Assembly: GCF_000004075.3 (NCBI RefSeq)
Contig: NC_026660.2
Location: forward strand, 5,146,001-5,210,000
Reading direction: 5' to 3'
Length of the DNA stretch: 64,000 bases
Origin: Cucumis sativus
Lineage: Eukaryota > Streptophyta > Magnoliopsida > Cucurbitales > Cucurbitaceae
Within the stretch, counting starts at the first letter, position 1. Every line of letters starts with the position of its first letter. The notes below the pieces were generated by a model that was not told the origin of the DNA, did not search any database, and saw only the letters and a program-made list of their open reading frames with translations. The position numbers and the translations under genes are program-made. Positions 1 through 12,165 of this stretch are shown one piece after another.

Positions 1-1347
1 TGGTAAAAGTGAATTTCTTTAACTTAATTTTTGAGTTTTGACTGACCTGCCTAGACATGGCCATTCACGTTGGAATTGACTTGTGGGCTTGGGCTCATAA
101 GCAAAGAACAAGACTCATAAGCAAAGTACATCGATTTTGTCCAACATTGGAGAATTTTGAAATACCAAGAGGGTATAAAATACCAAGGTGTGTTAGGTGT
201 GAGACTAAAGTATTTTGGTGGTGATAGCATAACTCTATCACCACAAGCGCGCCTTAGTATGTCAGGTCGGATAACCGCGCTTGTGCGAAAAAGAATCAAC
301 TTTTTATTTTCTATACGTTTGATTTTATAACTCCTATTTGGCAATTAAACATTTTGCTTTTTACAATTAATATTTTTCTCCATTTCCTACCTGTTGGAAA
401 ACCCTACCTGGCCGTTTTCTTTTCTTCCTCTTTATCTATCATCATCTTAATCCAGATTTGGGTACCCGAAAACCATCTACTCTCTGTTCTTTAATCTTGT
501 TCTTGATCTTGATTCTATTCCTTGTTCCGACGAGTGCACGTCGAAATAAGGAAGCTATGTTAACCTTAAGGAGCAACCGGCATTTGATTGGCACCACGGT
601 TGTGCCAAAATTGCTTTCAAGGTAGTTGTTCGTCACAGCGCAGCAATTCCTTTTGAAATCTTATTAACAACAATTCACTCCAAACTCCAGTAAGTATCAT
701 ACCACACAGCCACTCTTCATATTTAATCAGTATTATTTCCTACCCTTGCAGATTCTGTTGCTGAAGTCATTTTGCTCCCTTTAACCTTGTTCTCTGAGCT
801 GTGAATCACCATTGCTGGACTACTACATCTGTGCTATATAAGTTGATGCTATTATCCCAGCATATATTGGTTATGATCTCTGTAAGATATTTGTACTTTA
901 TTACAAAAAAAACCTTTAGTATTAATCGCAATTTACAATCAATCTTTTCCACTCACTTCCCTGAAAATACTACACCTGATTATTTTCACTGAATCCGGAC
1001 TTCGTCAAAATGCTCTTGGAAGTTTTAACATGTACATTTAATTGGAATGCCCAAACTAAATTTGCAGCTCAGTTGTGCATGTCCTATCATACTTTTCATC
1101 TTGGGGTTTGAGATTTGCTTTCATGTGAACTCTTGAAAATCTGTTCACTTTTAAAAATTTATAACCGTTTGTCAAATTCTTTATATGCAGAAGAGCCCTT
1201 GCCTTGCTTTTCCCCTTTGAGTTACTGATGATGCTTAACTAGAGATAGGCAGCATAGTTAATCAATGGTTGATTTTGCTTGTAATTGTTTTAGCATTTTT
1301 CTTCTTTTACAATACAACACCCTATGATCTTATGTGCACAAGTTGAC
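1..1347. other. Left-edge upstream and leader region
   Basis: No convincing coding exon is visible. The stretch contains the probable promoter and untranslated leader of the PHAX-like gene that starts at 1348. A short open frame opens with ATG at 557 and runs into a good donor (CAAG|GTAGTT, exon end 621); I could not join it in frame to the next exon, so it is more likely a spliced 5' leader with an upstream ORF than coding sequence. Pyrimidine-rich acceptor-like sites occur near 750, 1066 and 1190. A small direct repeat (ctcataagcaaag) lies at about 95-130. Confidence 0.4.
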
Positions 1348-2369
1348 ATGTCGGAATACCAGGTCAATGCAGTTCAAGCTTGTGGAGGTCAGATGACTGC
1401 AGATGGCAGGCGCTTTCGGACGGGAGGTGGCATATTATGGAGCATCATCAAAACCCGGGAACCAAATGCCTACAAAGAGATAATGAAACGTGCAAAAGAG
1501 TTTGAGGTATTTAACAAGACCCTTGTGACATACTTTATAACTCGAAAAACCTTTACGTGTTTTTTCCTTTATTCTTATTAAAATAAGTGCTATTCTTATT
1601 TTGGCCACATAAAAAAAAAATACTATCAATATTCCTAGAGGACACTTCTAAAATTTTTCATTGTGAAGACAAACTTTTTCATCTTTTCAAACCTTTGATT
1701 TTATTCAGAGTGGGCTCAGTTTCCTAAGCCCGTTTCTAACGTTTGAAATTGCTGAGCTTATTTACTCTCTGTTTTCTTTCTTTCTTCTTTTCTTTTGGAT
1801 TTTAATTGTATTTTGAAGAGTTGAACACGTACTTTTGAAGTATTGTAAACTCCGTCTCACAGTATAAGAAGTTAGGCATAAGATTGTTGTTTTCTAGTCA
1901 TGGGATGCTCAAACTCCTTTGGCCAAACAAGGTGTAGAGTTCACAACCCTGTTTTCCCAACTACTTGCAGCAAGCACCCCCTCTGATGTTAGAATAGAAA
2001 ATGCGTTGGAGTGAAATTCTGTATGATCCTATCGTGATGTTGTTCCTTCATTAGTTATTTCGTATTATACATATTTTTGTTACTTTCATGATGGTGCAGA
2101 AACAATTTAAGCAACCAAATGTGAGAAGGGAGGCTACAGAAACTGAGAAAGAAAGTTCTCAAAAAGTTCCTCACCTTTTCTCTGAAGGATCTTCTAGAAA
2201 TCTGCCAGATCACGTCCAAAGCTTTTCTTCAGAGCTGAATCAATCTAAGGAATCAAATTCCGAAGAAAAACTGTCTTCTATTCACGATAGATTAAGAGTA
2301 CCAGTTTCATATGATGATGACCTCCTTCAAGAAAATCCGAAAGAGGAAGATACAACTGACTGTAGATAG
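1348..2369 (+). CDS. PHAX-type RNA-binding domain protein (small, two coding exons)
   Basis: Two coding exons, 1348-1506 and 2100-2369, join in phase 0 across a GT-AG intron (GAG|GTATTT ... GTGCAG|AAA) to give 142 residues. Residues 1-60 contain the GG-rich segment ACGGQMTADGRRFRTGGGIL followed by WSIIKTREPNAYKEIMKRAK. That pattern matches the single-stranded RNA-binding domain (RNA_GG_bind) of PHAX, the phosphorylated adaptor for snRNA export in animals. Plants have short proteins carrying only this domain. The C-terminal 90 residues are charged, low complexity and probably disordered, ending with a RLRVPVSYDDDLL motif. ATG 1348 was chosen because it lies just upstream of the domain after a likely acceptor; an additional upstream coding exon cannot be excluded. 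The RNA-binding role is inferred from the domain, and the biological partner is unknown. Confidence 0.72.
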
Positions 2370-3945
2370 GTTTTCCCATTTTTTTGAACAATTGCTGTTG
2401 GTTTTTAGTTCGTGTCTAACCAAATCAACAGTTTTTACCTCCAAAACATGAGGCAGAAGAATGTTCTATAAGCTGAGTTTGTTACTTTCATTTTCAGTGC
2501 CTTTTTGTTTTAGGCTGCTTTGGTTGAGTGCCTGCTTGTTCAGATGAGGTTGGAATTAGCCACATGGAAACAAATTGGATTTATTGGTTGTAAATGGGAA
2601 AAGATTTTGCAATGTTCCTCGTGCTCTGCTGTCATTTGAAACGATTTGAGAGAGAATAAATTTTTAAAAATTGTCTTTAGAGAAAAAAAATGTTTCTTGA
2701 AGCAGTCTTAAAAAATGGTAATTTTGTGATCATAATTATTGGCTGCCTCTAGATTTAGGGGAAATTGATATTGTTAGAAGTAGGTGAATGTTGAGTAAAG
2801 GTTGTATTACAAATCACACACTTACACATTAATCACTAGCCTAAAGTTACCAAAATAAAGCTATGAAATTGTTACAATTAGTTCTTTATATATTGCAAAA
2901 TTTACAAATATTTCTAAACTACTTGCAAGATCCATCAATAACAATTTAGAGCCACCATCTTGATTTTAAAAATAGTTTGATTGATGCAATTGCGTTTATT
3001 GGTACAATTATTTAATGATATTTTTTTCTTTTCTTTTTGACATTTCATAAATTTTAATATTTTAATGTTCAATTCTACCTTAAAGTTTAAATCTTAAGTT
3101 TGACTCTCACTACATGATCCAGGCAAATCTACTTTTCAGAATATTTTGTTATTTATATTCTCTCAAAAAAGTAATGTTTCGTAGTCTATTGACATCTACT
3201 TTTTCGTAGTCTATTGACATCTATGAGTGATATTTGTAAATATTTTGATGCATTTTGCTATATTTGTAAACTACTGTAATCTTTTAGGACCACTAGGGTG
3301 AAAAATAAAAAAAAAATTGTTGTTTTAAGCCTATTGAAAATAAATACAATTTAATAAAATAGAGCTAAATGTCCTTTAGAATACCTAGAAACCCTAGAAA
3401 TGTTAGTAACTTAGTACATCCATATTTTAAATGTAAGCAGAAGGTAGGAGGTAGCTATATATTCTCATTTTAGATCATTCCTTCCTATTATTAGGCCTCT
3501 AAACTTCTTTAATGATGTGGGGATTATAATGTACTTTTAAACTTTACTTACAATACTCTTTTGGTCCCATTTCCTACCTGATGTTTCATATGTTGAACGT
3601 AGCTTTACAAATATAGCCACTTGAAATAAATACAAGATAAAAGAATTGTGGGTCATCATTAAATCAGCAAAAGAAAAAAAATTATAACCAAACATAAATA
3701 CAAGATAAAGTTTATATTAGTCCTTAAAATATATTCGATTATCTATAATATTTAGAGGGTGAGATGATTTTTTTCATTTTGGTTTGAAGAAAGGAAGAAG
3801 GAAAATCCCAATGTGTAGATGATATTATAATGAATGAAGTAGAGATAAGCAACCAATGTCCAAAAATCCATCTCTACCAAACGCCATGCAAATTACAAAA
3901 CTGCCATACAAACACCAAAGGGATGTGTTATCGAATCTGACCTTT
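2370..3945. other. AT-rich intergenic spacer with repeat fragments
   Basis: There are no supportable genes between the convergent PHAX-like and phytocyanin genes. The stretch holds their 3' flanks. A 19-bp direct duplication (CGTAGTCTATTGACATCTA) begins at about 3180 and again at 3205. A TTTGCTATATTTGTAAAC block near 3247 matches the ends of the MITE-like repeat at 30.9 kb and is probably a relic of the same family. Confidence 0.5.
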
Positions 3946-5039
3946 TCATCTAACTGACATCAGCAATGGGATCACCGCCATGAAGAAGAAGAACAAATCT
4001 TGGCGTAAGTTGGCGACGCTTTTGAACCCCCCGTTCTTCTTCGTCTCATCAGGAATAGTAAACGGAGGCGTTTGACTCGAGTCGGAATCCGGCGGCGTCG
4101 CGTATGGAGGTGGAGGCGGCTGATTCAGGCTCGGCGGCAAACCGAGGCCGGTATTCACCTCGATCTCGAAGGCCATACCTCGTTGGCATTGAACTCCATC
4201 ATCGGCGTCGGAGAAGAAATAGTTCGGGCCTTTGATGGTCAGCGGCACTGGAATCACCAATGGCTTGTTGAAGTTTGAATCGCCGCCGTAGTATTGAACC
4301 GTGTCGTTGTCGGAGGCGTCATCGAAGGAGCAGCTATTGAATGTCGTCAAGTTGTAGGTCTGGATCACGGTCTGATTCGAGTTCGTTCTGAAGACTGCAA
4401 TTAACAAAGATAAGGGAAACAGTGAGAGTGAAGTTCTGAGTTAATTGATTGATGAGAAAGAACAATACCTGTAATCCGAATTTCGAATTCAGATTGCGAA
4501 ATATAAACCTAGAAATTTGAGCACAGATCTTAAACAACGAAGAGAAAATAGCAGAAAATCGATTGGTTTGCTTGATCAAATCAACCGAAAACTCATTTTC
4601 TTGAATCGTAGAGAAACAATATGCATGGTTGCAAAGACATTTCAGAAGCTGGAAGACGATTGTAAAATAAGATTCGGACAAATTTCTTCGAATAGCCATC
4701 TATATTGCCAATCTTTCCACTTTACTTCCCCAAGAACAAACAAACAAACATTGACGGGGAGGAGATTTGAGAGAGTAGTCGACCATCAGGAACGAGTAAT
4801 GGACATAATCTAAAGAAAAAGAAGAGAATAAACTTACTCAAGAAGTCGCCGAGGTTGAAAGTCTGAGATGCAGCCCAAGAGGAGTAATTGGTAGTAGAAA
4901 TGTTGTTGGTAGCGTTGAAGAACCAACCTGCGGGGCCACCGACGGTGTAATTAGTATAAGCAGTGGGAGGAGTTTGAGAAGCCACAGCGGTGATCAGGAG
5001 AGCGAAGAGCGCCGTGAATGCTGCGGTCTCCGGCGCCAT
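3946..5039 (-). CDS. Early nodulin-like (phytocyanin-fold) GPI-anchored protein without copper ligands
   Basis: Two exons, 4838-5039 and 3946-4394, splice in frame (TTGA|GTAAGT ... TGCAG|TC) to give 216 residues. Residues 1-22 are a secretory signal peptide. A phytocyanin domain follows, with GGPAGWFFNATNN near its start, NLGDFLIFRTNSNQTVI in the middle and DDGVQCQRGMAFEIEV at its end. The blue-copper ligands are replaced: the first His by Asn/Gln (NSNQTV), the ligand Cys by Asp (FFSDADDG) and the second His by Gln (VQC). Disulfide cysteines remain (FNSC and VQC), so this belongs to the non-copper early nodulin-like (ENODL) group. A Pro/Ser-rich arabinogalactan-type linker and a hydrophobic C-terminal tail suggest GPI anchoring at the outer plasma membrane. 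The in-frame TTG at 5057 is not an ATG; ATG 5039 is the start. Its upstream region is shared with the divergent gene at 5807. Confidence 0.88.
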
Positions 5040-5806
5040 GGATCTTGGAGTGTCCAAAGTTGAGAAATGATATAAGCTGTGATGAGAAATTTCTCAACGA
5101 CGACTTTGAGAGCTCTTTTATTTGAATGGAAAAATGGTTCTCTCTTTTTTGCAGGGAAAATAACAAGAAGCAAGAATTAAAAAAAGGATATGTTTTTAAA
5201 TAGTAAAATAAATTTAAATATTTAACCGCAATAGTAAATTTTTTTGGACTTGATTACCAATATTTGTTATAAAAATTATTGTGGATAGCAAAAAAAATAT
5301 TTAAATGAATAAGGGAGAATTGGATGGATCATGCTATATTTTTTAAAATGCATTTTATAGTTCTATTCTTGTTTCTAAATAAAAAATATGTATATATGTT
5401 TTCCTACTCCCCTAATTTATTAATTTTGTTATCCATCACAATCTTTTGTTTATTTTTTTTCATAAATTTTAAAAAATATTATTCTTAAAATTAGTCCCAA
5501 AATATCAATATCATTAATTTTAGGCTACAATAAAAGGAAAAAGAAAAAAGAAAAAAAAAACAAATATTGTTTTATATTTTTTGGGCGCAAAAGTTGGAAA
5601 AAATGGTTAAAATGCGCTCATTTCTTTTTTCTTTTCTTTTCTTTCCTTTGTTTCTGTAATCGTAAACCTATTTTGTTTCCCATTGAAAAAAGAAAACAAC
5701 CGGAAGAGTTCCCAGTGGTCTTCTTCGGCGGCGGTGATTGAGGCTACACTCCGATCTCCTACTCCGACGCAGGGCTGCAAATTTGATTACCGAGTGAAAA
5801 GGGGAG
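5040..5806. promoter_or_regulatory. Shared upstream region between divergent genes
   Basis: The phytocyanin gene (minus, ATG 5039) and the CCDC137-like gene (plus, ATG 5807) diverge from about 767 bp of AT-rich sequence that must hold both promoters and both leaders. On the minus side the leader includes a CAAATAAAAG TATA-like stretch near 5113-5122. On the plus side, pyrimidine runs (ctttcttttc) at about 5620-5650 and GC-rich leader sequence at 5700-5800 precede the start. I see no gene in it. Confidence 0.45.
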
Positions 5807-8800
5807 ATGGGAGGCAAAGGAATGCGGAGGAGAGAGCGGAATTACAGAGCTGCTCATGGTGGCTATGATCGTCTCCCACCGCCGCCTGACACTTCCCAAC
5901 CCGACACTCTACCTTCTAAACTCCGCAAGTTAATGTCCTTTACTTCCTCTCGATCTCAAGGTTTGTTTAGTTGTTTCTTTGCGTTTTTCTTTTTGTTTGT
6001 CGACGAGTTTATTTAATTCCAAGCTCCTCGTGTTCTCACAGAGCCTGAGAAGGTCTCTGAAGATATTCAGCGAAAGCGCAAGAGAGAAGCTGTTAATACC
6101 GATAAGGTAATTGATTTTTTCTTTAATTCTTCACCGTCTTAGGTAAAGTGGGTTTTATTTGAATGGTTTTGTCTTAGGGCTTATACTGGATTAGGTGACG
6201 GAAGCTCGACAATGAATCTTTTAGTGTATATCAGTCTCTAATCAATGTCATTGTTATAAGCTTTGGTGCAAGAAAGTTGAGATTAAGCATCACTAGGCAT
6301 TCTTAGTCTTTTTGTTCAATCATCTTCTTCTTTGGTTGCCCTTGTCTTACTGTAGTTGAGATTAAGTATCTGGTTTGCCGTTAGTGTAGAATATATCTGT
6401 TAGTAGGTTCTATTGATTATTCTGTTGTTATTTTATTAGGCCTGCTCTAGAGTTTAAGCTAACTCCCTCTGAATGGGGATGCAAAATTGTTCTTATCAAG
6501 AGCTTGATAACGCATCCTATGCCTATAGTATGTGTTGCTCATCTGTAATTTGGTTTTCACGTTCTGTATAGAAATCCAATCAAAAGGATGCTTCGGGAAG
6601 CAAAGCTAATGGTGGGAATTCTCAAATGCCTCAACGTATGGGTAGTGACGACGACAACAACGTGCACAGCAAGTCCAGTGAGAAGAAAAACAAAAAACGA
6701 AAGAGAAAGCAAGTTACTGACCTTCGTTTTGAAGACTCATTGGAGGAATCAAGTCGACGTTTAAAGAAACGGGAACGTTGGAAAAAGTAAGCACCTTAAT
6801 GCACCACACGCTTTTGTTCTCTTATCTTTTATGAGGTCATGGACATTTTGGTTTTTATTATTGAGATAACATGTTCATCTTCATTTTGCATTTTTTAAAG
6901 TCAACTTAGTTCAACGGTGATTTGCATGACCTTTCATCCTAGAGATGAGAGGTTACATATCAATAAGTTTTTATGTGTTATTTAAAAGAATGAAGAGAAG
7001 TTCCCAGAACTTGTAATGTCCTAAGATTTTCTTTTTGGTAGTGACATGAGTTGGCTGTCTGAGAGAACCCCATATACCTCAGTTTTGTCAACTTACTGCC
7101 CAAGTAAATTTTGAGTAATGTGAATTGTGATTATGCAAATGTTATGTGGATTAGAGAGGAAGTTATGGTGACTATTGGTGTTATGGCTTGAGGTTCTCAA
7201 TGCACCATCTGAGACATGTCAGGGTATGTATTCAGCACATAATTTCTAAATGGTGTGAAATAAAAAGTTAGGTTAGTCGATTCTCATGCATTGAGGCAGA
7301 TGATGGAATTGACATTGTTGAGGATAAGCTTTTACATTTAGTAGAAGGTGTGAACTTTGATTATATTGTGAACTGGAATTCCACATTGGTTTGGCTCCCT
7401 TGTTACTCTTGTCCCAAAAAGAGCATGCTAACTTCATTTATAGCTTTGATGGCTTACTTTCGGGAGGAACTGGTGTTGATAAAAAGGGGATCAACAATCA
7501 AGAGGTGCCTTGAGCTGCATGCTCAAAGGGAAAGAGTTTGTGCTCGAACTTGGCCATTGGGAGTGCAATTTACAGTAGAAATGCAATTTTTGATCGTTGA
7601 TATTGATGTTGATGTTGATGATGGAAAGATCATGCAAAGATGATGGCCACACGACAACTTATGGCCTCACTTGAACCAGATCTATTTTATAGGTTGTACA
7701 ACTGTTTCCTGATTGAGTTCTTAAGATGATGATGTCTTCAGTTAATGGGTGTCAAATATGACAATATTGGAGAGGTTACTTTGAATTCAACTTTGGATAT
7801 TATCAACTCTCAAACAATATGTTTGAAGGGGATAATTGGAGAGCAAGAAGTAGTCGGGCACTTTGACCTTGGGAATGGATCTTGAATTTAGGAGAATAAA
7901 AACGTTAGTGGAAGTCAAAATTATGGATGGAATTAAAAGTGAAACTAGAGAAATCAGCATTGAGGGATTTGAGGCATTGAATTTGAATCAAGGGGGAAGA
8001 AACTATCCAAACTCATTTAGAGGAGCTTTCATGCAAAAGAAAGATAATCAAGTAATATTCAATCTGTAAAGTTGTTGGCAATATCAAATTCAAGTAATCA
8101 AATTGGTGGAATTCGAGGCCTCAAAATCAGAACTAAAGGGAAAGAAACTATCTAGTTTCATAGGAGCCTGCATGCAAATGAGATAATCTACTTATATTCC
8201 ATTTGAGAATTTAGTGACAATAGCGAAGGAAGGTTGGAAAAGGGTTCTAAGAAAAATGGAAGCATACAAGGAAAGAATTAGGTAGGGTACAGAGTAGAAG
8301 CAAGGAATTTGGTATGTAAATCAGAGAGATGAAAGTACTCTCAAATTTTGTTCCAATGTTTCGACCAGATCTCATAGGTTTTTCTAATACAAACAAATCC
8401 AGATCCTCTGGTTATTCAATTGAACATAGGGCTATCGCAGAATTATGGTTACCTTTAAATCCTATGACGTGTTTTACAATGTTTATTTAATTTGGTACAC
8501 ACTTTTACATTTACCCATTTTAGTATTTTTGTAGTGAATTTTTTATAGTGCAGAAGGTATCACATACATTTGAACTACCCATGATCATTCCCATTTAGTG
8601 CTTTATCTTTGATAATTCAATTTGTCATGTACCATGCTATAGTAGTAGTAGGTCTATTATAAAAACATGGTGACCTAGGAAGTATCCGTTCCCTTTTTAA
8701 CAGATATACATTCATTTCTAAATAGATATCAGGAGGCAAAGAAAAACAAACACAAAAAAGCCAAGACAGAGGAGTATCTAGACTTCCCAAAACATGAGAA

Positions 8801-9098
8801 AATAAAATTTGGAGACGTGGTTGAAGCTCCACTGAAGTTGCTTGCAGTTCCGAAGGTAACATCTAATTGTATGTGGTGAAGTTAAATGACAATTGAACAC
8901 TCCAATTTGAATACTTGACAATTTTTTATGTTCCTCTGTTACTTGTCACTGTGTTTCGTATAGGCATTTAAATCTGCACAAGTTGCTTCTCAAGAGAGGA
9001 AGCGTTTGCAGGCTATAAATGAGTACAGAAACCGCAAGGGATGGACTTCAAGGCCAGGGATACAAATACCCTCAATGACTATATCACCAGCTGATTAA
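5807..9098 (+). CDS. Basic nucleolar-type protein, CCDC137-like
   Basis: Five exons (5807-5960, 6042-6106, 6572-6786, 8726-8855, 8964-9098) join in frame across GT-AG introns to give 232 residues. The protein is very basic: it starts MGGKGMRRRERNYR, has nuclear/nucleolar targeting clusters RKRKRE and KKNKKRKRK, and a Lys/Arg/Glu helical stretch with coiled-coil character (SSRRLKKRERWKKYQEAKKN). The most diagnostic segment is KIKFGDVVEAPLKLLAVPKA followed by ERKRLQAINEYRNRKGWTSR at the C terminus. It resembles eukaryotic coiled-coil-domain protein 137 and its uncharacterised plant relatives; that assignment is from memory of the motif and is moderate. A role in nucleolar or ribosome-related processes is inferred only from composition. 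Intron 3 is unusually long (1939 bp) and holds degenerate repeat-like open frames at 7350-8070. Confidence 0.75.
6787..8725 (+). other. Large intron 3 with degenerate ORF relics
   Basis: This 1.94-kb intron lies between GAAAAA|GTAAGC and AAATAG|ATATCAGG. It is less AT-rich than most spacers here and carries broken open frames (about 7350-7643 and 7863-8069, then scattered fragments to 8340). They read like a decayed coding insertion, possibly retroelement-derived. I cannot name a domain with confidence and none of it reads into the host gene. A repeated GAT/GTT stretch (gatattgatgttgatgttgatgatgg) sits at about 7597-7625. Confidence 0.35.
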
Positions 9099-12000
9099 TT
9101 GTAAGTTTAGAGTTATTCCATTTTGTTGCCATTGGTTTGTTTCCTTTTAAACTAGAGTCTGAACAACATGTAGTTGTTACAAATAGTATCTCTAAATTTT
9201 ATTCATTGTCTAAAGTAATATTTCTATTCTTTCAAATGTTCAATACTACCTTTGACCTCTTATAAATGTTTCAAAACTACATTGAAAGTATAATTATTTA
9301 AAATTTTGGACGAAGTGAATGTGGCTGCACCCAGGTCCCTCCAGACAAGTCCAATTTCATAAAAAAATTCTTGTAGTTTTCTACCCTGGGATAGTTTTGA
9401 AACGTTTAAAAACAAGAATATTATTATATTTTCATTTTTGTTTGTGATTTTTCTTTACTTGCCTATCATCATCCAAATATATATTTATAAATGAACCTGC
9501 AAATTTGTGTCATTTCTCTTTGATTTGTCAACTTGTACAGCAGAGGGATCTTCTTAAAAAATCTTCATATTTTGACGTCATTCAGCTGGAATATATTTGC
9601 GCACGACATAACAACACAAATACTGACCTGGCAGTTGCTTTCCAGTTTTTATTCGAAAGAACACCTTACTAATTTTAGGTTACAATCATAACCATCTGAT
9701 GTCAGAATTTGCTGCCATCCTATTTTCTCTGATGTTAAATTCCCTGTCCTCAGTCTGCATATTCCCTCAATGCCCCATGGTTAATGCATGATGAGTCTAT
9801 GACTACTCATTATGTCTTCAGTCTAGCTCTGACCTAGAACAGAAAATGCCACTCGTCATTCATACTGTTCTAGGTCATTGCCACACTATTTGAGGCTTCA
9901 GTTTTGTCTGAAATTTTAAACGATTTCTACTCCAAGAATCGCTTTCAAACGATTATTGAAAGGTCAAGGATCGTATTTGAAACTAGGTAAAGATGCCTTG
10001 AGTGTGTGTTTGCTAGGATAGAAGTTTGAAGAATTATTTTGAACTACTATTCCTAAACAACCTATAAAACTTGAAATAGATTTTTGGTGAATTTTTTTTT
10101 GAACTGGCATCTTGAAAAGCTCAGCATTCTTAGTTGGCAGATGGATTTTGCATTAATGGCGGTAGTTGTGTTGGGGCAGCAGCAGATTTTGTTTCATTAG
10201 GAGGCCATAAGCTGGCATTGGAATGGGAATCTCTCTCTCTAACCAAGTACAGGAGAGTTATCAGAATGTGCTCTAAAAGGGACGATTTGTTCTAAAAATT
10301 ACCAAGCATTCAACTGAGAAATCAAACCCAAGATTCTCAAAATCTTATCAAAAACAGGTTGTGTGATGAAAGCTGTTATAACCATCGCCTGCTCGTTGTT
10401 TCTTTGTATGAGAATAATAGTCTAGTCTTGTTTATGAAGTTTATGGTTCCAGTTTAATTAGGATGAGAATGCTATACTATGTTTTTGGTTCAATTATAGT
10501 CTAGTCTAGTCTTTTTGGTTCAATTATAATTGATGTTTTGTTGTAGAGAGTAAGTTTGTATCAGCTTTATTTCTATACTATGTTTTTATTTATCTATTCA
10601 AATTTTTGTTTTCGATAGTATGTTATGATGGTAAATGTAACAGGAAAGTAACCATGATGGCAATGGGTTGGTCTAATGATAGATAAAAGTTGTGTATGTA
10701 ATGAAAAGGATTATAATTTTAGTGTTATTTATAATTAACTTCTACTTACATATGGATGAGAGGTTGGTCGGTGGTGCATGACAAAGTCAAATTATGAGTG
10801 ATGTTAATGTTTCGTGGATTAACAAAGAAGACTAGAGTGAGCCTTCTTCGATGGAAAACACGAAAATCATTACCATAAAAAAAAAAAAAAAAAAAAAGAA
10901 GATGGCCTACAAGAAGAGAAGCAAAATCAAACTACATGGTTATGTTCATACACATTAACGTTGGAGAACTACATCTCAATGTAGTCTTGAATCTCAAATA
11001 ACGTGGAGGTTAGTTTTTACTACTTTTCTCCATACATGACAAGATCATGTATTGCACCATTGAGCTTGTTATAACGGTTTAATCTTGAGGAAAAAGTTCC
11101 ACCATTATATGTGTCTAACTTGAGGTGGTCGATAAGGTAAAGAAGTCCATTTGATTTTTGTTTTGCCTTTCAATCTTGTGTTCATCTACCTTAAGTAAGG
11201 TCGTTTTCGTGACAAATACAGTTGGAGTGCCTTAATAGAGTAAATAAAATTAATGTCATTTATGATTTTGGTTTCAAGAATGAGAGGATTCAAGAATTAG
11301 AGGAGAATGTTATATATTTTTTTTGAGAAATGTATCCCAACCATAGAAGAGATGGCATAATGAAGTGGCACACTCGAGTGTCACCCATAAGTGCATCAAA
11401 TGGGTGCAAATCACTCTCATTATTATTATTGTTATTATTTCATATATATATATATATATATATAAAGTTATTGATATGAAAATTGAAAATAATTCTAAAT
11501 AAATAAATACATAGAACACAAAAAGAGCAAAAGCAGAGGCACCCCAATACCCCATTCATTCAAACTGCTCTCCCAAACAACCTTCCATCTTCTATTTCCT
11601 ATTTTGCCCTCCACTGATATCATATAAGATTTGGAAGAAGAAAGCATTTGAAGTGTAAATGAAATAGAATAAAGAAAAATACAAATACTTAGACATAGAC
11701 ATAGACATATATAATTATTAATGAAAAAGAAAAATTCCCACCAAAAAAAACAAAACCCTCCAACGTTCTTCTTCTTCTTCTCAGTTTACCGTTAGTAATG
11801 TGACCGTTGCTCCAAAATAAATATAATAATCTATTTATGTTTATTAGGGACAGAAGCGTAATTTAGGAGTAAAGTAAGAGAAAAGCAAGAAGCCACCTCT
11901 TTGCCATACGCCAAGCACATAAAACCACTTTTCTTATTTCCAGCTATGTCCAAAAGCGCTCTCTCTCTCTCTATCTCCCCCAAAATACCCCTAACCAAAC

Positions 12001-12165
12001 CATAGTTAACTTCCCCACCCCACCCTTTAACCCCAGTTAACTAACTTAACCACTCTCTCTTTTATTACCCTCTCCCACTCTCCACTCTCTAAAACCCACT
12101 CTTCTTCTTCTTCTTCTTCATCATCATCGTCCTCATCCTTACTCTCTTCTCTTTCGCCCTTTCCC
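9099..12165. other. Intergenic spacer before the FLA8-like gene
   Basis: No convincing gene. The first part is 3' flank of the CCDC137-like gene. An inverted repeat (aaatgtttcaaaactac at 9264-9280 against atagttttgaaacgttt at 9391-9407, 15 of 17 paired) suggests a small foldback element of about 145 bp. A poly-A tract lies at about 10880-10897 and a TA repeat at 11443-11464. From about 11750 the sequence becomes the promoter and pyrimidine-rich leader of the downstream gene, with CT runs near 11959 and CTT/CAT repeats at about 12100-12130. Confidence 0.45.
12102..12140 (+). repeat. CTT/CAT trinucleotide tract in the FLA8 leader
   Basis: Consecutive CTT units followed by CATCATCAT lie 25-65 bp upstream of the start codon. 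Pyrimidine-rich microsatellites of this kind are common in plant 5' leaders. On the opposite strand the tract reads GAA, and with the CT run near 11959 it makes the leader almost purely pyrimidine. Confidence 0.7.

Noticed and set aside
5040-5057. Start six residues upstream for the phytocyanin (MDTPRS)
   Set aside because: The codon at 5057-5055 is TTG on the minus strand; ATG 5039 begins a normal signal peptide.
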